Source of the DNA: Pollutimonas sp035515055
GTDB lineage: Bacteria; Pseudomonadota; Gammaproteobacteria; Burkholderiales; Burkholderiaceae_B
Reading direction: 5' to 3'
NCBI GenBank assembly: GCA_035515055.1
Contig: DATJBV010000037.1
Location: forward strand, 62,001-126,000
Length of the DNA stretch: 64,000 nt
Of the stretch, positions 30,468 through 38,766 are shown piece after piece. The position numbers were made by a program, and so were the translations under genes. The stretch's first letter is position 1. Each line of letters starts with the position of its first letter. The notes under the pieces were generated by a model. That model was not told the origin of the DNA. It searched no databases and was given only the letters and a program-made list of their open reading frames with translations.

Positions 30468-32535
30468 AGCCGGAGTCCGTCAACCCACTATGGCGGAGCA
30501 ACGCGTCGATGCTGGGCGGACGGCCACGGAAGGCCTTGAAGGACTCTGCCGCGGGGCGCGAACCGCCTACCGCCAGTATTTCCTTGAGAAAGCGCTGGCC
30601 GGTCGCCGCATTCAATGTTTCGCGGGCATTGTCGGGTCCGGTTATGGCGGTCTCTTCGAATGCGCCATAGGCGTCGGCCGACAGCACTTCAGCCCATTTG
30701 TAGCTGTAGTAGCCTGCGCCATAGCCTCCCGCGAACAAGTGCGAGAAGTTATGCGGGAAACGGTGCCAGGCCGGAGGAAACAGCACCGCTACCTCTTTGC
30801 GGACCTCGTCGAGGGCGTCGAGCACCGCTTGCATGGACAAGCCTTGCGCCTGGTGATGGATGCTCATGTCGAAAAGAGAAAATTCCACCTGGCGCAGCAT
30901 TTGCATGCCGCTCTGAAAATTCCTGGCGGCAACCAGTTTATCGAACAAGTCGCGGGGAAGTTTTCGGCCGGTGTCCACGTGGGCCGTCAGGGCCTGAACG
31001 ACAGACCATTCCCAGCAAAAATTTTCCATGAACTGCGAGGGCAGTTCGATGGCATCCCACTCGACGCTGGCAAAAGCGGACGCGCCGGGATCGTCGACCT
31101 GCGACAACAAGGCGTGCAAAGCATGACCGCTTTCATGGAACAGCGTAATCACATCGTCATGAGTGAGGAGCGCGGCCTTGCCGTCTTGGCCGCGCGAGAA
31201 ATTGCATGTCAAATATACGACGGGCGTCTGGATATGGCCGTCGGCTTTCCGACGATTGCGCTCGCTGTCGACCCATGCGCCGCTTTGCTTTCCTTGCCGG
31301 GAATACAAATCCATGTATAGAGTGCCCAACAAGGCGCCATCAGCGCCCATAACCTGGAAGGCCTGTGCGTCGGGGTGCCAGGTTGGGACGTTCGCACGTT
31401 GCAGCTGCACGCCGAACAGGCGTTGAACGACCTGGAACAGTCCCTGCAATACCTGCGGTTCCGTGAAGTACTGCTTGATTTCTTCCTCTGAATAGGCGTA
31501 GCGGGCCTCGCGCAGGCGTTCCGATACAAAAGCGATGTCCCACGCGTGCAGGTCGGCCAGATTCAATGTGTCGGCGGCAAAGGTGCGAAGTTCCGCCAGA
31601 TCGCGCACGGCATAAGGTTTGGCTTTTGCAGCCAATTCGCGCAGGAAGCTGACCACCTGGTCGGCGCTGTCGGCCATTCTGGTTTCCAGCCGCAGGCTGG
31701 CAAAACTGCCGTAGCCCAGCAGTGCCGCTTCTTCCGCTCGTAAAGCCAGCAATTGTTCAATGAGGGGGGAATTGTCGAATGCCGGATCGCCTTGCTCGGA
31801 GGCAATGGTGGCATAGGCGCGGTACATGGATTCGCGCAAACCGCGGTCGTGGGCGTTCTGCATCACAGGCAGATAGCAGGGCATCTTGAGTACCAATTTC
31901 CAGCCGTCCAACTGGTCTTGCGCAGCGGCGGTTCTTGCCGCCTGCATGACGTCGGACGGCAGTCCGGCCAACCGGCTCTCGTCGGTTATATGCAAGGACC
32001 ATTGATCCACGGCATCGAGCGCGTTCTCGGAAAATTTTTGCGAAGCCTGCGCTTCCTGGTCGGAGAGCTCGGCGTATCGGGTGCGCTGCTCGCCCGCAAG
32101 CTCTACGCCGCTTAGGCGAAAGTCGCGCAGGGCAAGATCGACAATCCGCTGGCGAACGGGCGCAAGCAAGGCATATTCCGGAGCCGCCTTCAGGCGTTTG
32201 TATTGAGCATACAGTCCGGTGTGCAGGCCCACCCAGGTGGAAAATTCAGTGACCAGGGGCAGGCAGTCGTTATACGCGGCGCGCATGGCGGGCGTATTGA
32301 CGACGGCGTTCAAATGACCGGCCACGGACCAGGCGCGCCATAGCGTCTCGGAGGCATCTTCCAGGGGCTCGATGATGGCATCCCATGCAGGAGGCAGGCG
32401 AGGATCGGCGGCCTTTTCCACCGCGACGCGCGATTTGTCGATCAGAGCGGCTATGGCAGGCTGGATGTGCTCGGGCGCAACCTGGGCGTAATCGATAAGG
32501 GATGAAATGGGAGCAAGCAGGGGGTTTTCGTTCAT
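30463..32535 (-). CDS. prlC: Oligopeptidase A (M3 family zinc metallopeptidase)
   Basis: A 690-residue cytoplasmic peptidase that degrades signal peptides and other oligopeptides. The zinc motif HESGH is at residues 467-471 inside THDDVITLFHESGHALHALLS. The third ligand Glu lies in the following EWDAIELPSQFMENF helix, and the C-terminal YSYKWAEVLSADAYGAFEE block is typical of M3A peptidases. Length is normal. The ATG at 32533-32535 overlaps the folD stop by 4 bases (ATGA). In this operon it follows the two-component genes and folD. Confidence 0.95.
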   Translation of the reverse strand: MNENPLLAPISSLIDYAQVAPEHIQPAIAALIDKSRVAVEKAADPRLPPAWDAIIEPLEDASETLWRAWSVAGHLNAVVNTPAMRAAYNDCLPLVTEFSTWVGLHTGLYAQYKRLKAAPEYALLAPVRQRIVDLALRDFRLSGVELAGEQRTRYAELSDQEAQASQKFSENALDAVDQWSLHITDESRLAGLPSDVMQAARTAAAQDQLDGWKLVLKMPCYLPVMQNAHDRGLRESMYRAYATIASEQGDPAFDNSPLIEQLLALRAEEAALLGYGSFASLRLETRMADSADQVVSFLRELAAKAKPYAVRDLAELRTFAADTLNLADLHAWDIAFVSERLREARYAYSEEEIKQYFTEPQVLQGLFQVVQRLFGVQLQRANVPTWHPDAQAFQVMGADGALLGTLYMDLYSRQGKQSGAWVDSERNRRKADGHIQTPVVYLTCNFSRGQDGKAALLTHDDVITLFHESGHALHALLSQVDDPGASAFASVEWDAIELPSQFMENFCWEWSVVQALTAHVDTGRKLPRDLFDKLVAARNFQSGMQMLRQVEFSLFDMSIHHQAQGLSMQAVLDALDEVRKEVAVLFPPAWHRFPHNFSHLFAGGYGAGYYSYKWAEVLSADAYGAFEETAITGPDNARETLNAATGQRFLKEILAVGGSRPAAESFKAFRGRPPSIDALLRHSGLTDSGL

Positions 32536-33407
32536 TGCACTTCAGTGTGGGGAGTAAGTAAGGCGTGGCGTTCGGCGGCTTCGACTGTGTTGACCAGCAG
32601 CATTGCTATGGTCATGGGTCCCACGCCGCCAGGCACCGGAGTAATTGCGCCCGCCACAGGCATGGCCGAATCGAAGTCGACATCGCCCGCCAATTTGCCA
32701 TTGGGCAAGCGATTCACCCCCACGTCGATGACCACGGCGCCCGGCTTGATCATGTCGCCGGAAATCATCTGGGGTTTGCCTGTTGCCACCACCAGCACAT
32801 CGGCGCGGCGCGTTTGCGCGCCAAGGTCGCGCGTTTTTGAGTTGCACAGTGTGACCGTAGCCCCTGCCGCCAGGAGCATCATGGCCATGGGCTTGCCGAC
32901 AATATTACTGGCACCGACCACAACGGCTTCCGCGCCTCGGAGGACTACGTTCTCGGACTCGAGCATCTTCATGACACCGTAGGGCGTGCACGGACGGAAC
33001 AAGGGCTGGCCGGTCATGAGCAGTCCGGCATTGCTGATATGAAATCCGTCCACATCCTTGCTTGAGGCGATGGTCTCGATTACCTTGTTGGCATCCATGT
33101 GCTTGGGCAACGGCAATTGCACCAGTATGCCGTGCATGGCCGGGTCGTCGTTGAGGCCGCGGACGACATCGAGCAAATGCTCTTCGGAGACATTGGCGTC
33201 GAGCCGGATGACGCGTGACTCGAGGCCCGCTTTCTCGCATGCCGATGCCTTGTTGCGCACATAAACCTGCGATGCTGGGTCTGCGCCCACCAGGACAACG
33301 GCCAGGCCGGGCGCGATTCCCTGTTCCTTGAGCCTGCTTACCCGTTCCGCCACTTGTGCCTTTATGGCGTCGGACAGCGCCTTGCCATCGATGATACGTG
33401 CCGTCAT
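32532..33407 (-). CDS. folD: Bifunctional methylenetetrahydrofolate dehydrogenase / cyclohydrolase
   Basis: A 291-residue enzyme of one-carbon metabolism converting 5,10-methylene-THF to 10-formyl-THF with NADP. Conserved blocks include LAVVLVGADPASQVYVRNKASACEKAGL with catalytic Tyr and Lys, GILVQLPLPKHMD, KDVDGFHISNAGLL, PCTPYGVMKML, VVVGASNIVGKPMAMMLL and ITPVPGGVGPMTIAMLL. All are intact. It overlaps the response-regulator gene (33404-33407) and prlC (32532-32535) by 4 bases each, so it is embedded in a translationally coupled operon headed by a sensor kinase, an unusual association for a housekeeping folate gene. Confidence 0.97.
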   Translation of the reverse strand: MTARIIDGKALSDAIKAQVAERVSRLKEQGIAPGLAVVLVGADPASQVYVRNKASACEKAGLESRVIRLDANVSEEHLLDVVRGLNDDPAMHGILVQLPLPKHMDANKVIETIASSKDVDGFHISNAGLLMTGQPLFRPCTPYGVMKMLESENVVLRGAEAVVVGASNIVGKPMAMMLLAAGATVTLCNSKTRDLGAQTRRADVLVVATGKPQMISGDMIKPGAVVIDVGVNRLPNGKLAGDVDFDSAMPVAGAITPVPGGVGPMTIAMLLVNTVEAAERHALLTPHTEVQ

Positions 33408-34030
33408 GCCGCGCCCTCGGCCTTGGTAAGCGCAATTTTCATCAAATCGGCCACGGTGGTTACTTCGAGCTTTTCCATGATATTGGCGCGATGTGCTTCG
33501 ACGGTCTTGATGCTGATATTCAGGTCGCCGGCAATTTGCTTGTTGAGCCGGCCCGCCACGATGCGCTCGAGAACTTGCTGTTCGCGCGCCGTGAGCCGAC
33601 TGAGGACGGCCTGTTGGCTTTTCTTGGCCTGGGCCTGGCTGACACGCTCGGTGGCCTGGTCGAGCATGCGCGCAACGATGGCGCGCAAGTCCGTTTCATT
33701 GAATGGCTTTTCGAGAAAGTCGACAGCGCCTTTTTTCATGGTCGAAACGGCCATCGGGACATCGCCGTGGCCGGTGATGAACACGATGGGCAGCGGGGCG
33801 TTGCGCGAGATCAGTTCTTCCTGCAACTCAAGGCCGCTCATGCCGGGCATGCGTACATCGGCGATGAGTACGCCCACCTGGTCGGGCTCATAGGCCGCGA
33901 GGAATTCTTCGGCACCGCTGAAGCTTCGTACCCGGTAGCCATTGGCTTCGAGCAGCCAGCGCAATGAATCGCGCACCGCTTCGTCGTCATCGACGATAAA
34001 AATAGTGCTGGGCGCTTGAAGTGTTGTCAT
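33404..34030 (-). CDS. FixJ-family response regulator (REC plus LuxR-type HTH)
   Basis: A 208-residue transcriptional regulator. The receiver domain (residues 8-120) has the acidic pair in IFIVDDDEAVRDSL, the phosphoacceptor Asp58 in VGVLIADVRMPG, the switch Thr in VFITGHGDVPMAV, and Lys in DFLEKPFNETDL. The C-terminal LuxR/FixJ helix-turn-helix is LTAREQQVLERIVAGRLNKQIAGDLNISIKTVEAHRANIMEKL, residues 145-190. The architecture and tight coupling to a PAS kinase indicate the FixL/FixJ or TodS/StyR-like class. Start ATG 34028-34030 overlaps the kinase stop by 4 bases. A longer in-frame ORF upstream lies inside the kinase gene in another frame and was rejected. Targets unknown; aceE is the obvious candidate. 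Confidence 0.95.
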   Translation of the reverse strand: MTTLQAPSTIFIVDDDEAVRDSLRWLLEANGYRVRSFSGAEEFLAAYEPDQVGVLIADVRMPGMSGLELQEELISRNAPLPIVFITGHGDVPMAVSTMKKGAVDFLEKPFNETDLRAIVARMLDQATERVSQAQAKKSQQAVLSRLTAREQQVLERIVAGRLNKQIAGDLNISIKTVEAHRANIMEKLEVTTVADLMKIALTKAEGAA

Positions 34031-35784
34031 GCATGCAACTCCTGGTTGTCCACTGTCGTGATAGGCGCGTCGGGCGCTGCGCAAGGCAGGGTAAAGCGGA
34101 AAATAGTGCCACCTTCGGGATTGGCGCTGGCCCATAGGCGGCCATGATGCGACTCGATAATGGTACGGCAAATATTCAGTCCCATGCCCAAGCCTTCGGA
34201 CTTGGTGCTGTAAAACGGCTCGAAAAGGCGTTCGGGTTCGCGCAGGCCGTAGCCGCGGTCGATGACGGCGATCTCGATGAAAGGGGACTGGTCGGTAATA
34301 ATAACGTGCAACACATGGTAGTCGCTGGCTTCCATTGCTTCCACGCCATTCTTCAGCAGATTGAGCAATACTTGTTCGATAAGTATGGGGTCGGCCATGA
34401 CATCGGGCAGGGACGTGGGCAGGTGTTGCTCGATATCGATTTGCCGCTTGCGCGCGTCGATTTCGGCGAATGCGACGGCGTTTTCCAATATGCTGCTGAC
34501 CGAAACGCGCTGGCGGCGCGGTTCGCTGCGCTTCACGAACTCGCGTATGCGGCTGATGATTTTTCCGGCTCGCTCGGCTTGGCGCGCCGCCTTTTCGAGC
34601 GCGTCGAGCAGGCGTTCCGGCTGGACGTTGCCCGACTTGAGCATGGCGACGGCGCCCATGCTGTAGTTGGTAATGGCGGTCAACGGCTGGTTCAGTTCGT
34701 GCGCCAGCGATGACGCCATTTCGCCCATGGTCGTCAGGCGGCTGGTAAGCTGGATTTTCTCTTGTTGGACCCTGGAGTCCTCCTCGTGGGTGCGGCGTTC
34801 CGTGATGTCGCGAGCCACTTGCAATCGTACCCGGCGGCCATCGGTCCATGCGAGTATCCGATGGTGTACCTCGAACCAGCGTTGCGCCGATTCCGAAAAG
34901 ATCTCCACCGTTTCGTCGGTGAAGCGCCCAAGGCGGCCTCCCAGGAGTTCGCCATGCCCGTTCGACTGCGCGCCGAAGAAACGCCGGTACGTCCGGTTGG
35001 CGAATAAAAGCTCGAGTCCCTCGGGTGTGTCGGCCACCACTGAAATGGCGTCGTCCAGGCCTTCCAGCACGGTCATGAAGCGCTCATGCGCCGCTGTCAG
35101 GGCTTCGCGTATCCGCTTGGGTTCCGTAATGTCCGTCATCGACGTCATCCACCCGATTTGTTCACCGTTGGGATCGCGCAAAGGAGATACATACATGCGC
35201 GCGGTAAAGCGGGAACCGTCGCGCCGTTGCGCCTCGACCTCCAGGCCGCTGCTGGGCGTCCGGCCGGACAAGAGCAGGTCTAGCGTTTCCTGGTGTTGCT
35301 CGTGCCTGCCGGGCAGCCAGTAGGGGAAGGGCGTTGTACGGCCGATAAGGTCGGCTTCATTCCATCCGATCATCCGGCAAAACGCGGGGTTTACATAGGC
35401 GATGCGACCGTGCATGTCGAAGACCCGCATGCCGGTCGACATGGAATTCTCCATTGCGCGGCGAAAGCCGGTTTCGGCAATGAGGGCGGCCTCCGCCGTT
35501 GTCCGAAAGCGGGTGTACCGCCATAGCGCCAGCAGGCTGAGTACGATAACGAAGGAAAGGGCGATCACCACCATGATGAGACGCTGCTGGCGCGTTTCCT
35601 GGTCGATCGTGACGAACATGACGCTGTCCTTGTGCAACATCTGCAGCCATACGAACGCACCCATTACGCACAGGTACAACACCAGCACGATCGCAGGCGT
35701 CAGCCAATAAAAACCGCGTCGGGTGTTATGGGCCTGCTCGTAGAAGGTCGTGGGGATCAGGGATTTTCGCGGAGGACTAGCCAT
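34027..35784 (-). CDS. Membrane-bound PAS sensor histidine kinase
   Basis: A 585-residue sensor. Two transmembrane helices (near residues 28-48 and 70-88) flank a short periplasmic loop. Two PAS domains follow: RAMENSMSTGMRVFDMHGRIAYVN at about 110-225, then FMTVLEGLDDAISVV at about 235-330. The dimerisation/phosphoacceptor helix has His362 in SSLAHELNQPLTAITN, a FixL-like H-box. The ATPase domain has the N-box LLNLLKNGVEAME, then DRGYGL and SEGLGMGLNICRTI. No haem-binding PAS residues are apparent, so an oxygen-sensing role like FixL is not shown. The ATG at 35782-35784 has a GAAAGAGAC ribosome-binding site; a GTG at 35805 lies within a palindrome. It heads the kinase-regulator-folD-prlC operon, divergent from aceE. 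Confidence 0.94.
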   Translation of the reverse strand: MASPPRKSLIPTTFYEQAHNTRRGFYWLTPAIVLVLYLCVMGAFVWLQMLHKDSVMFVTIDQETRQQRLIMVVIALSFVIVLSLLALWRYTRFRTTAEAALIAETGFRRAMENSMSTGMRVFDMHGRIAYVNPAFCRMIGWNEADLIGRTTPFPYWLPGRHEQHQETLDLLLSGRTPSSGLEVEAQRRDGSRFTARMYVSPLRDPNGEQIGWMTSMTDITEPKRIREALTAAHERFMTVLEGLDDAISVVADTPEGLELLFANRTYRRFFGAQSNGHGELLGGRLGRFTDETVEIFSESAQRWFEVHHRILAWTDGRRVRLQVARDITERRTHEEDSRVQQEKIQLTSRLTTMGEMASSLAHELNQPLTAITNYSMGAVAMLKSGNVQPERLLDALEKAARQAERAGKIISRIREFVKRSEPRRQRVSVSSILENAVAFAEIDARKRQIDIEQHLPTSLPDVMADPILIEQVLLNLLKNGVEAMEASDYHVLHVIITDQSPFIEIAVIDRGYGLREPERLFEPFYSTKSEGLGMGLNICRTIIESHHGRLWASANPEGGTIFRFTLPCAAPDAPITTVDNQELHA

Positions 35785-35798
35785 GTCTCTTTCGTGTA

Positions 35799-35812
35799 CG
35801 CACACGTGTGCG
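35799..35812. promoter_or_regulatory. Perfect 14-base palindrome in the kinase leader
   Basis: CGCACACGTGTGCG is fully self-complementary and lies 15 bases upstream of the kinase ATG. It sits about 35-50 bases downstream of the start predicted from TATAAT (minus strand, 35855-35860). That is a repressor or autoregulation position. FixJ-type regulators bind imperfect dyads, so feedback by the encoded regulator is possible. Confidence 0.5.
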
Positions 35813-35854
35813 GATATCCATTTTAAACTGTAACGGCGGATCAGGGCATTTCAT

Positions 35855-35860
35855 ATTATA
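35855..35860 (-). promoter_or_regulatory. Candidate -10 element for the kinase/regulator/folD/prlC operon
   Basis: A perfect TATAAT on the minus strand in an AT-rich stretch; the hexamer 17 bases upstream is TTTCAT (35878-35883), a weak -35. It lies inside an inverted repeat whose arms are TTTCAT (35849-35854) and ATGAAA (35878-35883). The predicted start is near 35848, about 64 bases before the kinase ATG. Confidence 0.5.
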
Positions 35861-35944
35861 AAAAGTGATACCATAAAATGAAAAATCCCTTGAACATATC
35901 CTGGGTCTTTCCTAGAATTGAGCGGATTGCATACTCCCATGCCT

Positions 35945-35985
35945 GATTCCCGAGAATCCCGCGTGCGATAAGTATCGGGTATAAG
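35945..35985 (+). promoter_or_regulatory. aceE promoter region with two dyads
   Basis: TATAAG at 35980-35985 is the best -10, predicting a start near 35992 and a 54-base leader with an AGGAGA ribosome-binding site before the aceE ATG. There is no good -35. Instead the dyad GATTC-CCGA-GAATC (35945-35958) is centred about 40.5 bases upstream of that start, the usual place for a class II activator. A second dyad, CGATA-AG-TATCG (35966-35977), sits between it and the -10, where a repressor could block polymerase. Assignments are inferred from geometry only. Confidence 0.45.
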
Positions 35986-36045
35986 CTGTACAAACAGATA
36001 GTTCGTCAGCATTCGGATTTTAAAATTACAACCAGGAGACAGCGA

Positions 36046-38754
36046 ATGTCCTCTCTTGATCAAGCCAGCACAACCGCAAACACCACAGACGACGAAGCCC
36101 TCGAAACCCAGGAATGGCTGGAAGCGCTTGAAGCTGTACTCGATCGCGAAGGACCCGAGCGCGCCCACTATTTGCTGGAGCGCCTCGTCGACCTGGCCCG
36201 CCGCTCCGGCGCGCACATTCCATTTTCGCCCAACACGGCATACGTGAATACGATACCGCCCGGTCTGGAACCTCCTCATCCAGGCAACCTGGTGCTGGAA
36301 GAACGGATCCGTTCGTACGTGCGCTGGAACGCCATGACAATGGTGGTCAAGGCGAACAGCCATAATCCTCCAGATGGCGGCGACCTCGGCGGCCATATTG
36401 CATCGTTCGCATCGCTTGCCACAATGATAGGCTGCGGCCAAAACCATTTTTGGCATGCCGAGACCGAAGACCACGGCGGAGACCTGGTCTACTTCCAGGG
36501 CCACTCGTCGCCGGGCATCTACGGCCGCGCCTACCTGGAGGGGCGGCTCACAGAAGACCAACTGGACAACTTCCGCCAGGAAGTCGACGGCCATGGCTTG
36601 CCTTCCTATCCCCATCCTAAATTAATGCCGGATTTCTGGCAGTTCCCGACGGTATCCATGGGACTGGGGCCGCTAATGGCCATCTACCAGGCGCGCTTTC
36701 TTAAATATTTGCACGCTCGCGGAATAGCCGACACCAGCAAGCGCAAGGTCTGGGTATTCTGCGGCGACGGCGAAATGGACGAGCCCGAGTCCCTCGGCGC
36801 GATCAGCCTGGCGTCGCGGGAAAAACTCGACAACCTCATTTTTGTCATCAACTGCAATCTACAAAGGCTAGACGGCCCAGTGCGCGGCAATGGCAAGATC
36901 ATCCAGGAACTCGAGGGCGACTTCCGCGGCAGCGGCTGGAATGTCATCAAGCTTATCTGGGGCGGTTATTGGGATCCCCTATTGGCGCGCGACAAGGAAG
37001 GCATTTTGCGCCGCATCATGGAAGAGTCCGTCGACGGCGAATACCAAGCATACAAAGCCCACGATGGCGCCTTCGTGCGCGAACACTTTTTCGGCAAGCA
37101 CCCGAAACTGCTGGAAATGGTCAGCCGCATGAGTGACGACGATGTCTGGCGCCTGAATCGCGGCGGCCACGACCCTTACAAGGTCTATGCGGCGTTTTCG
37201 GCGGCCGCCCAGCACACTGGTCAACCGACGGTCATCCTCGCAAAGACCATCAAGGGCTACGGCATGGGCCACGTGGGCCAGGCAAAGAACCCGTCGCACC
37301 AGCAGAAGAAGCTCGACCTTTCCGCCGTGCGCGAGTTCCGCGACCGCTTCAATATTCCCGTTCCGGACGACAAGCTGGAAGAATTGCCATACTTCAAGCC
37401 AGCCGACGATTCCCCTGAAATGAAGTATCTGCACGAACGTCGCAAGGCGCTGGGGGGCTACCTCCCGCACCGCCGCGTCAAGGCCGACGAAAGCCTGAAA
37501 GCGCCGACGCTCGACACGTTCAAGGCGGTTCTGGAGCCAACAGCCGAGGGTCGCGAAATCTCCACGACCCAGGCGTTCGTACGCATTCTTAACCAGGTAT
37601 TGCGCGACAAGGAGCTCAGCCCGCGCGTCGTGCCTATTCTGGCCGATGAATCGCGCACTTTTGGCATGGAGGGCTTGTTCCGCCAAATCGGCATCTATGC
37701 TCCCGAAGGCCAGAAGTACACGCCGGTCGACAAAGACCAGGTAATGTATTACCGCGAGACGGAAAACGGGCAGTTGCTGCAAGAGGGAATCAACGAGGCG
37801 GGGGCCTTCAGTTCATGGATGGCGGCCGCTACGTCGTACTCCACCAATAACCGCATCATGATTCCGTTTTTCATCTACTACTCGATGTTCGGATTCCAGC
37901 GCATTGGCGATCTGGCATGGGCGGCCGGCGACATGCAGGCCCGCGGCTTCCTGCTCGGCGGCACGGCGGGGCGCACGACGCTCAACGGCGAAGGCTTGCA
38001 ACACGAAGACGGCCACAGTCACATCATGTCGTCGCTGATCCCGAACTGCGTCTCCTACGATCCCACGTTCGGTCACGAACTTGCCGTTATCATCCAGGAC
38101 GGCCTGAAGCGCATGGTCGAGAACCAGGAAAACGTCTATTACTACATCACCGTCATGAATGAAAACTATCCGCAGCCCGGCCTTACCGCGGGCGACGAGG
38201 AAGGCATCATTCGCGGCATGTACAAGTTCAAGTCGTCGCCGGCTTCCGATTTGCGCGTGCAGCTGATGGGCTCGGGCACCATTCTGCGCGAAGTCCTTGC
38301 CGCCCAGGAATTGCTGGAAAGCGAATGGGGCGTGGGCTCCGACGTCTGGAGCATGACGAGCTTCACCGAACTGCGCCGCGATGGCCTCGACTGCGAGCGG
38401 CACAATATGCTGCATCCGGAAGAAGCCAATGCGCGATTGCCGTACGTGACGCAATTGTTGCAAGACACCGCTGGCCCTATCGTCGTTTCGACCGACTACG
38501 TAAAGGCCTATGGCGACCAGATCCGTCCCTACATACCCAAGGGTCGGGAGTTCAAGGTCTTGGGTACAGACGGCTTCGGGCGTTCCGATTTCCGCTACAA
38601 GTTGCGCGAGCACTTCGAGGTCGACAGGCATTTTGTCGTTATCGCGGCGCTCCGCGGATTGGCGGACGAAGGACGCCTGCCGCTGGCGAAAGTGTCGGAA
38701 GCGATTAAAAAATATGGCATCAATCCAGAAAAAGCCAACCCGCACCGCGCCTGA
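36046..38754 (+). CDS. aceE: Pyruvate dehydrogenase E1 component, homodimeric type
   Basis: A 902-residue thiamine-diphosphate enzyme that decarboxylates pyruvate and acetylates the lipoyl groups of E2. The N-terminal E2-binding region carries TQEWLEALEAVLDREGPERAHYLLERL. The cofactor-binding motif runs from CGDGEMDEPE to NCNLQRLDGPVRGN (residues 240-285). GHVGQAKNPSHQQKK is near 405; ITTGRTTLNGEGLQHEDGHSH-type (here GGTAGRTTLNGEGLQHEDGH) and the C-terminal GRSDFRYKLREHFEVDR blocks are intact. It matches the gammaproteobacterial/betaproteobacterial AceE type rather than the alpha/beta heterotetramer. The ATG at 36046 follows CAGGAGACAGCGA. First gene of aceE-aceF-lpdA; 12 bases to aceF. Confidence 0.97.
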   Translation: MSSLDQASTTANTTDDEALETQEWLEALEAVLDREGPERAHYLLERLVDLARRSGAHIPFSPNTAYVNTIPPGLEPPHPGNLVLEERIRSYVRWNAMTMVVKANSHNPPDGGDLGGHIASFASLATMIGCGQNHFWHAETEDHGGDLVYFQGHSSPGIYGRAYLEGRLTEDQLDNFRQEVDGHGLPSYPHPKLMPDFWQFPTVSMGLGPLMAIYQARFLKYLHARGIADTSKRKVWVFCGDGEMDEPESLGAISLASREKLDNLIFVINCNLQRLDGPVRGNGKIIQELEGDFRGSGWNVIKLIWGGYWDPLLARDKEGILRRIMEESVDGEYQAYKAHDGAFVREHFFGKHPKLLEMVSRMSDDDVWRLNRGGHDPYKVYAAFSAAAQHTGQPTVILAKTIKGYGMGHVGQAKNPSHQQKKLDLSAVREFRDRFNIPVPDDKLEELPYFKPADDSPEMKYLHERRKALGGYLPHRRVKADESLKAPTLDTFKAVLEPTAEGREISTTQAFVRILNQVLRDKELSPRVVPILADESRTFGMEGLFRQIGIYAPEGQKYTPVDKDQVMYYRETENGQLLQEGINEAGAFSSWMAAATSYSTNNRIMIPFFIYYSMFGFQRIGDLAWAAGDMQARGFLLGGTAGRTTLNGEGLQHEDGHSHIMSSLIPNCVSYDPTFGHELAVIIQDGLKRMVENQENVYYYITVMNENYPQPGLTAGDEEGIIRGMYKFKSSPASDLRVQLMGSGTILREVLAAQELLESEWGVGSDVWSMTSFTELRRDGLDCERHNMLHPEEANARLPYVTQLLQDTAGPIVVSTDYVKAYGDQIRPYIPKGREFKVLGTDGFGRSDFRYKLREHFEVDRHFVVIAALRGLADEGRLPLAKVSEAIKKYGINPEKANPHRA

Positions 38755-38766
38755 GGGGGACAAGAC

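Noticed and set aside
30462..30483. TTGACG plus TATAAT as a complete sigma70 promoter for the SCO gene
   Set aside because: The spacing is only 10 bases instead of 16-18, so the two hexamers cannot work as one promoter; only the -10 was kept, with low confidence.
34031..34849. In-frame N-terminal extension of the response regulator to 34849
   Set aside because: The extension lies inside the kinase gene in a different frame and is Arg/His-rich; the receiver domain begins immediately after the ATG at 34030.
36979..38763. Two long minus-strand frames opposite aceE
   Set aside because: Both are shadows of aceE codon bias, without ribosome-binding sites or recognisable domains.
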